This document shows, piece after piece, positions 47,884 to 58,960 of a DNA stretch of 64,000 nt. The notes below the pieces were generated by a model, which saw only the letters and a list, made by a program, of their open reading frames with translations, did no database searches and was not told the DNA's origin. Each line of letters begins with the position of its first letter. The stretch's first letter is position 1. Made by a program: the position numbers and the translations under genes. Location: assembly GCF_032884065.1 (NCBI RefSeq), contig NC_088873.1, positions 1,054,001 to 1,118,000 of the forward strand, read 5' to 3'. The DNA is from Artemia franciscana (lineage: Eukaryota > Arthropoda > Branchiopoda > Anostraca > Artemiidae).

Positions 47884-47981
47884 TTTCTAGCCCCTCCACT
47901 TGCTTTTGTAAGCTTTGACGCTGTCGCTTGGTCATGCAGTCTGCTGCAGCATCCACACATGTCATTCCTTTTTTAAAGGCA
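47884..47981 (-). pseudogene. truncated exon duplicate 1 (of five)
   Basis: Acceptor and 5' exon part are intact, but a one-base deletion (GCCCC for GCTCCC) and loss of the 3' half and donor follow. The codons Thr-Glu read Ala-Asp (GCAGCAGAC) in this copy. Confidence 0.85.
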
Positions 47982-48241
47982 CTAAAAAAAAAAACTTCTC
48001 TTTAGGTCTAAAATAACAAAAAAAAACTTATTAGATAGGATTAAAGTTGCCATCAATCCATGGCTAATTGGAGAAAAAGCAAAGACAGTCTGAGTGAGAG
48101 GCGAAGCTGGCATAAGCTTTTTTCAGAATTATATAGGAATGATGTCATTTAAATTGTTGATATAAAGTCTATCATCAATCCATCCTAGGGCAGAACTAAG
48201 GTAGATAGTCATAGAATTAAGGGATGATCAAGATTTTTGGG

Positions 48242-48339
48242 TTTCTAGCCCCTCCACTTGCTTTTGTAAGCTTTAACGCTGTCGCTTGGTCATGCATTCT
48301 GTTGCAGCATCCACACATGTCATTCCTTTTTTAAAGGCA
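48242..48339 (-). pseudogene. truncated exon duplicate 2, with a stop codon
   Basis: Same truncation as its neighbours. In addition CAA is changed to TAA (CAGCGTTAAAGC on the - strand), a premature stop right after MTKRQR. Confidence 0.85.
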
Positions 48340-48598
48340 CTAAAAAAAAACTTCTCTTTAGGTCTAAAATAACAAAAAAAAAACTTATTAGATAGGATTA
48401 AAGTTGCCATCAATCCATGGCTAATTGGAGAAAAAGCAAAGACAGTCTGAGTGAGAGGCGAAGCTGGCATAAGCTTTTTTCAGAATTGTATAGGAATGAT
48501 GTCATTTAAATTGTTGATATGAAGTCTATCATCGATCCATCCTAGGGCAGAACTAAGGTAGATAGTCATAGAATTAAGGGATGATCAAGATTTTTGGG

Positions 48599-48696
48599 TT
48601 TCTAGCCCCTCCACTTGCTTTTGTAAGCTTTGACGCTGTCGCTTGGTCATGCATTCTGCTGCAGCATCCACACATGTCATTCCTTTTTTAAAGGCA
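48599..48696 (-). pseudogene. truncated exon duplicate 3
   Basis: Same truncation; the Thr before Glu-Cys is Ala here. The acceptor lies directly beside a T-run because the ~30-base block seen in other units is missing. Confidence 0.85.
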
Positions 48697-48923
48697 CTAA
48701 AAAAAAAAACTTATTAGATAGGATTAAAGTGCCATCAATCCATGGCTAATTGGAGAAAAAGCAAAGACAGTCTGAGTGAGAGGCGAAGCTGGCATAAGCT
48801 TTTTTCAGAATTGTATAGGAATGATGTCATTTAAATTGTTTATATAAAGTCTATCATCAATCCATCCTAGGGCAGAACTAAGGTAGATAGTCATAGAATT
48901 AAGGGATGATCAAGATTTTTGGG

Positions 48924-49021
48924 TTTCTAGCCCCTCCACTTGCTTTTGTAAGCTTTGACGCTGTCGCTTGGTCATGCATTCTGCTGCAGCATCCACACAT
49001 GTCATTCCTTTTTTAAAGGCA
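48924..49021 (-). pseudogene. truncated exon duplicate 4
   Basis: Almost identical to duplicate 3, including the shortened acceptor region and the Thr-to-Ala change, so it probably arose from the same unit. Confidence 0.85.
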
Positions 49022-49246
49022 CTAAAAAAAAAATTATTAGATAGGATTAAAGTGCCATCAATCCATGGCTAATTGGAGAAAAAGCAAAGACAGTCTGAGT
49101 GAGAGGCGAAGCTGGCATAAGCTTTTTTCAGAATTGTATAGGAATGATGTCATTTAAATTGTTGATATGAAGTCTATCATCGATCCATCCTAGGGCAGAA
49201 CTAAGGTAGATAGTCATAGAATTAAGGGATGATCAAGATTTTTGGG

Positions 49247-49344
49247 TTTCTAGCCCCTCCACTTGCTTTTGTAAGCTTTGACGCTGTCGCTTGGTCATGC
49301 ATTCTGTTGCAGCATCCACACATGTCATTCCTTTTTTAAAGGCA
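49247..49344 (-). pseudogene. truncated exon duplicate 5, first in transcript order
   Basis: Keeps the Thr-Glu-Cys of the functional exon. The flank beyond the acceptor (GGAAAAAAAAACTTCTCTTGGAG) diverges from the other units, marking the array edge. Confidence 0.85.
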
Positions 49345-50489
49345 CTAAAAAAAGGAAAAAAAAACTTCTCTTGGAGTTTAAAATGAGTAAGCTTGCTATA
49401 TAGGAGGGAAAAACATCTCAAAAATCTAAAAATAAAATTTGAGGATGAACTGATATGGTAAAAATTTTAAATGTGTTTTGTTTTCATGATAAAACCTATA
49501 TATCCTTATTTGTTTAAAATTTTAAGATATTAGTACCACTGAGATGAGGGGAAGGAAAATTAAAAAAATGAAGAGGAAGTCAAATGCCAAACAAACACTG
49601 AGTAATAACAGTGACAGACAGCGAGGCCGATGATTCCAGGGCTTATTTAGAAGATTATGTAACGGAAATATTATGCCTAGAGGAAACCCTAGACGTTTAA
49701 AGCAATGTTTTCATTTGACCTTTTACTTGTATTAAAGTTGGAAAACAAATATTTTCAAATGAACATAAGGAACCTCATTCAATTGTAAAACGAGCAAAGT
49801 TATTCCGTATATGAGGGGGCTGCACAATCCTCAACCCTCCGCTTTTTACGCTAATATGCATTTTATTGAAAACTATACACATCTTGAACAGTGTCGTTCT
49901 GTTTTTCAAAGCAACAACGACAAGTAAAAAATTAATCACTATAATAATCAAGATGACTGGAAAGAACTAACGAACAAGAACTGAATATTTGATACATTAA
50001 GATACTAGAATCTTAGAAATTTAAGGTTTTGTAATACTTCATATTTTTTAATACTGCATATCGAAAAAAAGAAAATATATGTAACATGACTCGTTTTCAG
50101 TAAAGCGCAAATGACGCAATAGGCTTCAGATTTTTATGGTTAGGGGAGGGGGAAGCCGAAAATAGCCAAACTTCTGTTTGCAGTAAGTTTTGTTGGTTTT
50201 AAACTTGATTTGAATATACTTTCACTAGTTTTAAATTTATTGAATCATCTATATTTGTATCTATTATCCTGATTTTTATTTTAATCGTTCATTTTAATTT
50301 ATGTTTGTTTTGGTTTTCATTTATTCTTTAATAGTAAATTTTGGTTATTTTGAACTTGAATTGCCGTAGAACTTCATTTCCTCTGGTATTAAGTTTATGT
50401 CAGATTATACTTAGTACAACTTAATTTTAAGGGATGAGCAAATCATGGTTTCTGTCTAATCGTTCTTGCTGAGATCTGATATTTAGCTT
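49345..50489. other. intron sequence with a worn TT-element arm
   Basis: At 49770-49860 a decayed arm is visible (AAGGAACCTCATTCAATTG ... ACGAGCAAAGTTATTCCGTATATGAGGGGGCTG ... CGCTTTTTACGCTAA). The segment 50040-50160 recurs loosely at 51690-51785, on the other side of the LINE fragment. No exon seen. Confidence 0.45.
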
Positions 50490-51615
50490 ACGTGTTCTAC
50501 TGGAGGAATAAAAAGAATAGCAAGTGTAGTTTTTTTTGTGTTTATTGACTTTTTGAAATCATTTGATTCTGTACACCGAGAGGCTATGTGGAAAATTCTC
50601 CTGGTGTATGGAACACCTCCGAAAATTGTGAATATGATTAAAGCCCTGTATGCTGCACAGGTTTGTGCAGTCCAGACGGAGAATAGGCTGTCAAAGGGGT
50701 TCCCTGTCAAGTCCGGTTAACGTCAAGGATGTTTACTATCTCCAATATTATTCGCAATATTTATAGATTTTGCGCTTCAAGCTTGCCGTAGAGGAGGCAT
50801 TCAACTAAGCACCGAGCGTCAAATACACGACAGTGATTTTGCCGACGATAATGGTCTCGATGCTCACTGCCAAAAGGACATTCAACATAATCTCAATGAA
50901 CTACCACTGAAAGCTGCCTCTATGGACCTGAAGATTAATTTTGATAAAACGAAAAGTATGAAAAACGGAGTCGTCACGACCTTTGCAGCTAACATTCGAT
51001 ACGGAGACGCTGATATAGATGAGCTGAAAGAATTTAAGTACCTCGGCAGTACAATGACCCAAGATAGGGATTGTGATAGAGAAGGATGCTACGTTTAGCG
51101 TCTGAAGGTGGAGCATTTTCACAGCTGAAGAATATTTGGAGATGTAAAAACTACTCTCAGAAGTTGAAGTTGCGATTGTTTAGGAGTAGTGTACTCTCTG
51201 TACTTTTATACGGTTGTGATTATTGGAGTCTTTCAAAGAATGCTGAGAAAAGACTACTTGGCTTCGGGAATAGTTGCCTGCGTAGAGTCTTTGCGGTACA
51301 TTGGATTGATAAAGTAACGAATGCCTACATAAGGGCTGACACCGAATAACCACTGGTGACCGACGAAATCAGAATGAGAAGATGGAAGTACTGGAGACAT
51401 ATAACCCGCATGAGTGAAGGTCACCTCCCACACGACACATGGTGTTGAACCCTACCCGGCATTCAAAGGATTGGAAGACAACGCAGCACACTTGATCAAT
51501 CCCTGGAGAAAGAGGTGATGATTCTCCAAACCATTCTGAACGAACTCGGGGCTTTGACACAAAATCGGTCAAGTTGGATGTCAACTGTGCCCCCAGGCAT
51601 AGGAGGGTCTAAGTA
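50490..51615 (+). pseudogene. LINE fragment: reverse transcriptase palm and C-terminal region
   Basis: Starts within the RT (YRVLLEE near 50490), then VFIDFLKSFDSVHREAMWKI (50535 onward) and KSG, a stop (TAA, 50718) in place of the usual residue, and RQGCLLSPILFAIFIDF. FADD is encoded at 50838-50849, and FKYLGSTMTQD lies near 51033. After a frameshift near 51085 the C-terminal region is readable: LLYGCDYWSLSKNAEKRL, the RVTNA-like KVTNAYIRADT, then RMRRWKYWRHITRMSEG and a terminal helical part. It ends at GTCTAAGTAAGTAAGTTAAG near 51625, a repeat-type LINE tail. The endonuclease is absent (5' truncation). Clade not resolved; CR1/RTE-like C-terminus. Confidence 0.8.
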
Positions 51616-51789
51616 AGTAAGTTAAGTTTAACATGGCTCTTTACTTTTCTTTGAAAACCTTCAGAAGATTGAAGATCTTATATCACTTGATTTTTTTTAA
51701 TGCTGTAAATATATAAAAAAAAATTCGTCGCGCAATTCGTTTTCAGTAAATTGCAAATGGTGCAATAGGCTTTAGAATTTTATGGTAAA

Positions 51790-53298
51790 GGATTTACTAC
51801 TACTAATAACTCACTATAGCACCAAGCCGTCTGAAGCCAGAACAGGTACGCACGCTCCTCCTCCATCCCAGTCCATTCAAAGCCTCCCTCTTTACACTCT
51901 CTAAAGAAGTTCCCATTTCCTTGAAATCTTTATTTATGAGATTCTCCCACCCCAACCACGGATGACCTGCTTTCCATTTAGCCCTAGATGGTTGGCCGAA
52001 AAGCACAATTTTTAGCAATCTGTCATCAGATTGCGTCATCAGGGCAATCTTATTCCGCAGAACTTGCCCTAGCCATTTCAATTTTTCTCTCATTATAGCC
52101 TTAGAAAGTAGGATTGAACCACACTTTCCGTGCAACCTACTTTTTGAAATATGGTCAGTCAGCCAATCCGTAGGACAACCGAACAATCCGTACAGAACGA
52201 TCCGTAGGCAATTTCTCTGGAAAACATCTAGCAAATCTTCATCTGCTTTTCGGAGCGCCCATGCTTCAGAGCTATATTTGACCACTGTCATTACTATAGT
52301 TTCCAATGTTCTAATCTTAGTTTGCAGACTTATTTTCCTATTCTTCCAAACTTTTTTTAACTTTGAAAATATAAAGAGGGATAGAACACAGCCCTGCTTA
52401 ACTCCTGAGTTGAAACGAAACCAGCAGATAAACTCACTTCCTACCTTAAATGCGGCAGTGTTATTCTCGTACATAGCACTAATTAATTACTTTAATGTCT
52501 TTGTCTGGTATACCATACAAGGATAAAAACCTTTGCTAAAGTTCTTCTATCAACATAATCGAACGCCTACTGATAATCTATAAAACTGAGGATCAAAGGT
52601 TTGATAACTCAGGTACTTCTCCATTATTAACCTAAGAGTGAAAATTTGGTCGACGTATCCTCTACCTTTTCTAAAACCGTACTGTTCTTCTCTAAAAACT
52701 TTGTCTACAGCATCTCTCAGTCTAAAAAGTATCATATTGCTAAGTAATATGCTACCTACAGAGACCAGAATAATGCCTCGATAATTACTACACTCACTCT
52801 TATTCTTTTCTAATGCAGGGGTTTAATTAGGTTTTTTTCTAAAATCGCTAGGTACTTCCCATTTTTCAAAAATCATATTCATAACCCTCAGTAGCTTATT
52901 TCTAACCTCAGAGCCACCATATTTAAGAAACTCATTTACCACACTATCAGCATCTGGAGCCTTATTTTTAAATTATTTTATAATATTTCGCTAATTCCTT
53001 CTCACAAAACAAATCTTCCTTCCCATCTAAGGTAGCACAAACTTTTCCGTTTTCCTCTATATCTTTTCATGCAACTCTATCTCGGTTTAGCACATTCTCA
53101 AAATGTCCTGCCCCTCTCTGTTTAAACCTTTTCTTATCACTAATTGTGGCCTTGTTTCTATCTTTAACAGGGACATGTCCAGATTGACTGATCCCTCTCA
53201 ATTTATTAACATGCCAGTACAATCTGTTATGCAGTCTAGCTACATCTTCCAGATCCTTGAAAATTTTATCCATTGCCTCGACTTTATACCGCCTTAGT
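51790..53298 (-). pseudogene. LINE on - strand: RT remnant and C-terminal region
   Basis: In transcript order (right to left): a linker at 53273-53067 (MDKIFKDLEDVARLHNRLYW), the RT fingers with EEQYGFRKGRGYVDQIFTLR (about 52700-52630), an AFDYVDRRTLAKV-like segment (about 52570-52530), and SGVKQGCVLSLFIF (about 52410). There the frame jumps straight to KLKKVWKNRKISLQTKIRT, so the block with the catalytic FADD is deleted. The C-terminal part (VKYSSEAWALRKADEDLLD through KLKWLGQVLR and GWRRSVRTCSGFRRLG) runs to a stop at 51803. The 3' end is a TAGTAGTAGTAAA-type tail near 51790. The enzyme cannot be active. Confidence 0.82.
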
Positions 53299-55047
53299 CA
53301 AACAGTTCGTGGTAACGAACTGTAGTAAGGAGCGATCCGGCTCAATAGTAACCAAAACTCTAAAAAATTGAATTTTGATATAAATAGCTACATCAAAAGA
53401 ATCGCATTTTAATGCTGATTTTAAATATATAAGTTTCATCAAGTTTAGTCTTAGCCATCAAAAGTTACGAGTCTGAGAAAACTTACCTTATTTAGGAAAA
53501 TAGGGGGAAACACCCCCTAAAAGTCGTAGGATCTTAACAAAAATGACACCATCAGATTCAGCGTATCAGAGAACCCTACTGTAGAAGTTTCAAGCTCCTA
53601 TCTACAAAAATGTGGAATTTTGCATTTTTTGCCAGAAGACAAATCACGGGTGCGTGTTTATTTGTTTGTTTTTTTTTGCTTTTTTTTTGTTTTTTCCCAG
53701 GGGTCATCGTATTGAACAAGTGGTCCTAGAATGTCGCAAGAGGGCTCATTCTAACGGAAATGAAAAGTTCTAGTGCCCTTTTTAAGTGACCAAAAAAATT
53801 GGAGGGCATCTAGGCCCCCTCCCACGCTCATTTTTTCCCAAAGTCAACGGATCAAAATTTTGAGATAGCCATTTTGTTTGGCATAGTCGAAAATCTTAAT
53901 AACTATGTTTTTGGGGATGACTTACTCCCCCACAGTCCCTGGGGGAGGGGTTGCAAGTTACAAACTTCAACCAGTGTTTACATATAATAATGGTTATTGG
54001 GAAGTGTACAGACGTTTTCAGGGTTTTTTTTGGTTTTGGGGGTAGGGTTGAGGGAGGGGACTATGTGGGAGGATCTTTCCTTGGAGAAATATGCCATGGG
54101 GGAAAAAATTCAATGAAAAGGGCGCAGGATTTTCTAGCATTACTATAAAAAAAAAACAATGAAAAAATAAACATGAAAACGTTTTTTCAAATGAAAGTAA
54201 GGAATAGCATTGAAATTTAAAACAAACAGAGATTATTACGCATATGAAGGGTTTTAAAAATACTTTAGCATAAAGAGCGGGGTATTTAGGAGGAGATAAA
54301 TACCTCACTCTTTATGCTAAAATATTTTTAGTGATTTCAACTATTTATTCTACGGCCTATTTAATTCAGGGGTCATTTTTAAGAATTGGAACAAAACTTA
54401 CGGTTTAGTGTAAAGAGCGAGGTATTAACGAGGGTACAAACCCCCTCGTACACATAATAAAAATATAAGAATATAAAAGTTTGTTACGTAAGTTAATTCT
54501 TAAGTTACGTATATTTTTTACTAATAAAAACGTTCGTTGAATATTAAAAGTTCTAGTAGCCTTTTTAAGTAACCGAAAAATTGGAGGGTAGCTAGGCCTC
54601 CTTCCCCACCCCTTATTTCTCAAAATCGTCTGATCAAAACTAAGAGAAAGCCATTTAGCCAAAAAAAAATTAATATACTAATTTCATTTCAATAATTTAT
54701 GTGCGGAGAGCCAAAATCAAACATGCATTAATTCAAAAACGTTCAGAAATTAAATAAAAAAAACTAGTTTTTTTAATTGAATGTAAGGAGCGACATTAAA
54801 ACTTAAAACGAACAGAAATTACTCCGTATATGAAATGGGTTGTCCCCTCCGCAGTCCCACGCTCTTTACGCTAAAGTTTTTAGTTGTTTTAAAAAGTAGA
54901 ATTGTGGCAAAGAGTCAAACTTTAGCGTAAAGAGCGTGGGACTGCGGAGGGGACAACCCATTTCATATACGGAGTAATTTCTGTTCGTTTTAAGTTTTAA
55001 TGTCGCTCCTTACTTTCAGTTAAAAAAACTAGTTTTTTTTATTTAAT
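53299..55047 (+). mobile_element. TT-element, complete copy inside the - strand LINE
   Basis: A 1749-bp copy, CAAACAGTTCG to TTTATTTAAT. Flanks are CCTTAGT before and TCATATTT after. Read on the - strand the host frame is AAA TAT GAA | CTA AGG CGG, which closes up without a change of frame if the element went between the two T bases. Palindrome arms are 54749-54877 and 54919-55047, with a ~41-base spacer. A second, inner hairpin lies at about 54257-54330 (TACTTTAGCATAAAGAGCGG / CTCTTTATGCTAAAATA). No coding capacity. Confidence 0.9.
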
Positions 55048-55900
55048 TCATATTTTAAAGCTCTCTCCACTTCCTTTACGTCCTTTTTGTTTTCAATGAT
55101 CTATCACTCAGATAATTCTTGTACAAGCCCCTTCTCCCCTGTAATAAACATAAAGCTTTTTCACTAAAATTCCTAGCTGTCGTCCTAGTATTTTCTCTAA
55201 GACACCACCAGCAACCTGAAAAAGTGTTTTCCTAAAGTTATTCCATCCATATGTTCTATTGTCAAATTTTAAACTTTCTGGTCTAGTATTCAACTGTTCC
55301 AGAAAAGTTTCTCTCAAATTCTCATCTTAGAGTCTACCAGAATCATAACTTCTCGGGATGTAGTTTTCTTCCGAAATTCCAGCTAATAAATTAACCCTAG
55401 ACACTACCAGACGGTGATCTTTACTTTTAACATCAATAACAGCACTCCTATATACTCTAGTATCTTCTACTGATCCTATTATCTTCGGTTTACAATAATA
55501 TAATCAATAAGGTTTGCTGTCGTACCACCACGCGAATACCAGGTTAACTTATGGGTTCATTATATGACCAATGCAAAGTTTTGGTTATAACTAAAATTTT
55601 AAACCTACAAAATGGCAACAGTCTATAGCCATTTCTGTTTTCTTTTCCTGGACCAAATTTACCAAGGCTAGGATACCATCAATCCCTATTTCTACCGACC
55701 TGGGCGTTAAAATCTCCAAATGGAAACACCATACTTCTACCTGAGACCCTGTCTATTTGCTCCTGCAACTGTAAGTATAATTCATCTGAGTCACTAGTAT
55801 CTCCGTCAGTAGGTTCTACAGGATACTACTATAGCTGATACCCTGAAATTTCTAGTAATAAATTGAGGTATTCAGGTTAGTAGATACAAATAATTCCCGC
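55048..55900 (-). pseudogene. LINE on - strand: endonuclease domain
   Basis: Upstream (5') part of the LINE continued at 51790-53298. GDFNAQ, the endonuclease catalytic motif, is at 55717-55700. KFGPGKENRNG follows near 55660, then VEDTRVYRSAVIDVKSKDHRLVV (about 55470-55400; the last Asp-His is the catalytic pair). The linker MRETFLEQLN...AGGVLEKILGRQLG (55317-55108) leads into the TT-element junction. Stops occur after GRNRD (near 55680) and near 55330. The 5' end is lost in the AAGTAGTCACAGT repeat beyond 55900. Confidence 0.8.
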
Positions 55901-55914
55901 CGCAGTCAAAATTA

Positions 55915-56170
55915 GTAGCATTTGCAAGTAGTCCCAAGTAGTTTTAGTCACAGTTGCACATTCACAGTCACAAGTAACTAGTAGTCACAGTTTCAGTTAT
56001 AGTATTTTTAGCAATAGTGGTGCATATATACCCTCTTGATAACCTGGATGTACATAGTGGACACAGTCCTAGTCTTAAGTAGAGGTAATTGAAGCAGCAA
56101 GTTGTCACACTTGCAAGTAGTGTCAAATAGTCATAGCCACTGTCACAAGTAGCCACAGTGCAACCATAGT
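55915..56170. repeat. irregular AAGTAGTCACAGT-type tandem repeat
   Basis: Words AAGTAGT, GTCACAGT, CACAAGTA and GCAAGTAGT recur irregularly across about 250 bases, with a small unique island at 56020-56090. A degenerate microsatellite; the frames within it are not genes. Confidence 0.7.
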
Positions 56171-56509
56171 AGTAGTGGCAACTTTGGTCCTGAAAGTAAA
56201 TGCTGTATCGAGGATTTTTATTTGGGGGGTATTTTTTGGAAGAGAAACAAAAAAAAACTCTAAAAACGCATCAAACTTTGATTATATGCTTTTTATTACC
56301 CCCCCCCCCACGCAGCATACAGCCTTGCAGAAAATGTAAAATTAATACCCTTAGCCGCTCCTAAGATGTTTTGTTAACCTTGATGCATTTAGTGTCTTTT
56401 TATTCAGTCTAACTTTCCCCTCAGGTTTAATTGAAGTTTCGTCTTAATATCCTTAGCTGACACTCTGGACCAAACTTTCCTTTCTTTACCGATGATAAAT
56501 TCTGTACGT

Positions 56510-56720
56510 AATCGTGTATCCTAATGGGCAAATTACATAACTTACAACCTTTTTCCAGGGGCATTGGGGGGCACGACATTCCCAGGGGCATAGTTATGAA
56601 ACCTTTAGACTAATTCGAACAAAGTGGCTATTTCACAATTTTGACCAGGGTTAAGGGGGTCTAAGAAGGAAAGAAGGTCCTTTCCCCTCTAAGCAGTGAT
56701 CAACATGCCCTGAAAGTTTT
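56510..56720 (-). repeat. TT-element fragment, strongly diverged
   Basis: Block order matches 3530-3650 of the nested reverse copy, with many substitutions; an old insertion. Confidence 0.6.
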
Positions 56721-57764
56721 AATTTCGTCAGTTGTTCCTGAGATGTTGCTGATGCACCCTTTTGACAATCAGCATGCACATGATATGTTTTGATTTTATT
56801 CAACATCTCCCTGAGCATTCTCTGGAAATAGTAACAAGTAGATGCAGTAACAGTTACAAAACAAAATATTTGGGAGGGGCGGGGGTCAAACTGGAAGTAC
56901 ATGATAAATTTGATGACAATGATATAAAGGAATTCATTTCTAACACCAAAAACTGCGTCTTTTACATACTTCGGAAACAAAAACAGCCGTAGAACTGACC
57001 CTGGAAGGATGACCCTGGTCAATATTTAACGGGAAATTGGAAAGTGGATTAACAGTGTATTATTCCGCCAAAAAGATAAGAATTAAAAATAGAGAAACAT
57101 ACTACCCCCTATGCAACAATTAAAATCTTTAGACTGTCAAGTATTGTGTTCACGAATCAAAGGCTTCATACGTGAACTGAAGAACTGAGCTAAAGAATTG
57201 AAGAATTTTAGTGAACTGAAGAATTCTGGAAAAGTAAGGTTATAAGTTTAGCTTGAGCATTGGGTTTGAGGGCGAAAGCCCTCCTAACTTCTCTTAAGTT
57301 TGAATGCCGTTCTTTACTTTCCATCGAAAAAAAATTATTTTCATTTCAAAAATATGTTTCAGGCTTCATTGTTCTCTCCCTCTCTGATACGTTCTCTTTT
57401 CCTAATTGAAAGATCTTACAAGATCAATTTACAGGATCTTAATGCCGAAAATGACCCTGGTAAAACAGCCAAATACTACATAAATAGTTTCGTTAATCCC
57501 ACACTTTTTATTTTTACCACGTACTCAAAGCTTTTTTTTTTTAATGTTGTAGGACCTCAAAACGTTTTAAATAGTATGTGTCACAAAAAAGGAAACATAT
57601 CCTTTCATAGGCGCATCAAGTGCTGTGACTCAGTGCTGAAACAGAACTTCATGTCTCTTGTTTTAACTTTGTTTTCGTGTCGGGGAAACAATTCTATAAA
57701 ATTCCATAAACAAGGATTAGGCCTAAACTTCAATATGTTTAGCATAGCTACAATCCCGTAGGAA

Positions 57765-57990
57765 AAGGGCTGTAAGTTACGAAATGTGTTTATTGTTTAC
57801 GTGCAGAGTTTAATATTGGGAAATATACAGACATTATGTTTTTTTGGGGGGGGGGGATTTTCGATTGGGGAAAACTTTTTCGGTGTGAACTTTCAACGGG
57901 GAGGGATATTTCAAAGGGTGAACTTTCTAGGGGAAATTTTACACTAGGGGAATTTGCCTGAATTCTAGTAATTATTTTTGTGCGTCTTGC
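57765..57990 (+). repeat. TT-element fragment, strongly diverged
   Basis: Resembles the forward segment around 4610-4800 (GCAAGTTACAAA...GGGAAGTGTACAG...GGGGGTGGGG), then drifts into G-rich low complexity. Confidence 0.5.
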
Positions 57991-58712
57991 TTTGTCTTTG
58001 CCGATTCAATTTTGCATGTGAGGATTCTCCAGGTCAGCGGGGTCGGAATTGTCTGAAGGATTTTTATTTAATTTTTATCCCGATTCTTTATTAAGACTCC
58101 TCAAGGGTTTGTGTTCTTTATGCGCACTCTTAGTCGCTTAATCAAAATAAGAAATTTGTCTTTTAAAGTTCTATCAGCTTAGCATTGTCTAAAGGTTCCA
58201 TTGAAAAACTTACGTTTTGTCATGTTTGGATGAAACGTGGCTTTTATTAGCGCAGACCAACTTCTGCAAGCTACCATTTAGGGTAACGGAAAACCCATGA
58301 GATATTCCGTAATCAGATCATCGAACCTCCAAAAAATTTCTTTTGGAGACGTTCAAATGCCTTCAGAAAAATGTCTCTGTTGGCTCAAAGTTAATTTTCT
58401 TGCCCCGTGTCAACTTTTTAATATCACTGTTAAGAAACGAGCAGAGGTTAAGCTTCAATTTCCTTAGCAACTTAAGAACTACAATATATTAAAGGTAAAT
58501 GTGATATCACTTATTTGTCCCAGTTCCAAACAAAGAAAATTTAATGAAAAACTTGGAAGAAACACGAAGACCAATGGAAAACACCAGGAGATGACAGCAT
58601 TACAAGGTCCGTGAGAAATTTGTTTTAGATCCGTTAAGTTTTTTATTTATTATTTTACGAAAATATATGTCGGCGACTAAGCCACGGAACCATCATGGAT
58701 CTGAAGCGTATT

Positions 58713-58960
58713 AAATTAAAAAACAAAACAAGTTTTTCGTCTGAAAGTGAGGATCAAAATTAAAACATAAAACGAACAGAAATTATTACGTGTATGAAGG
58801 GGATTGCCGCCTCCTCAACACCTCGCTCTTTACGCTATATATACTTAGTACTTTTAAAAATGCTTCCTATTGTTCTAATTAAACGACCCTTTGTGTTTCA
58901 GGAGTTGTTCTTAGTATTCTTAGTAATTGTTCTTAGAGTTAGGAAAGTATTCAAACTTTA
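58713..58960 (+). repeat. TT-element left palindrome arm
   Basis: AAATTAAAAAACAAAACAAG, then GAAAGTGAGGATCAAAATTA and ACGAACAGAAATTATTACG to CTCGCTCTTTACGCTA, followed by a decayed inner part (TTTGTGTTTCAGGAGTTGTTC). The right arm is missing. Confidence 0.7.

Larger units (their letters stand above)
47529..49344 (-). repeat. tandem array of ~355/324-bp units carrying partial copies of the 47488 exon
   Basis: The landmark TTTCTAGC occurs at 47529, 47884, 48242, 48599, 48924 and 49247, giving periods of 355, 358, 357, 325 and 323. Each unit consists of the splice acceptor and first ~98 bases of the exon plus ~255 bases of upstream intron, including a dispersed repeat also seen at 12815. The shorter units lack about 30 bases next to the acceptor (the TTCTCTTTAGGTCTAAAATAA segment). 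Unit sequences are very similar, so the expansion is recent. Confidence 0.93.

Noticed and set aside
57300-57761. 153-codon + strand open frame, among the longest in the window
   Set aside because: Begins inside a worn TT-element arm, has no domain, motif or splice context, and its composition follows the AT-rich background.
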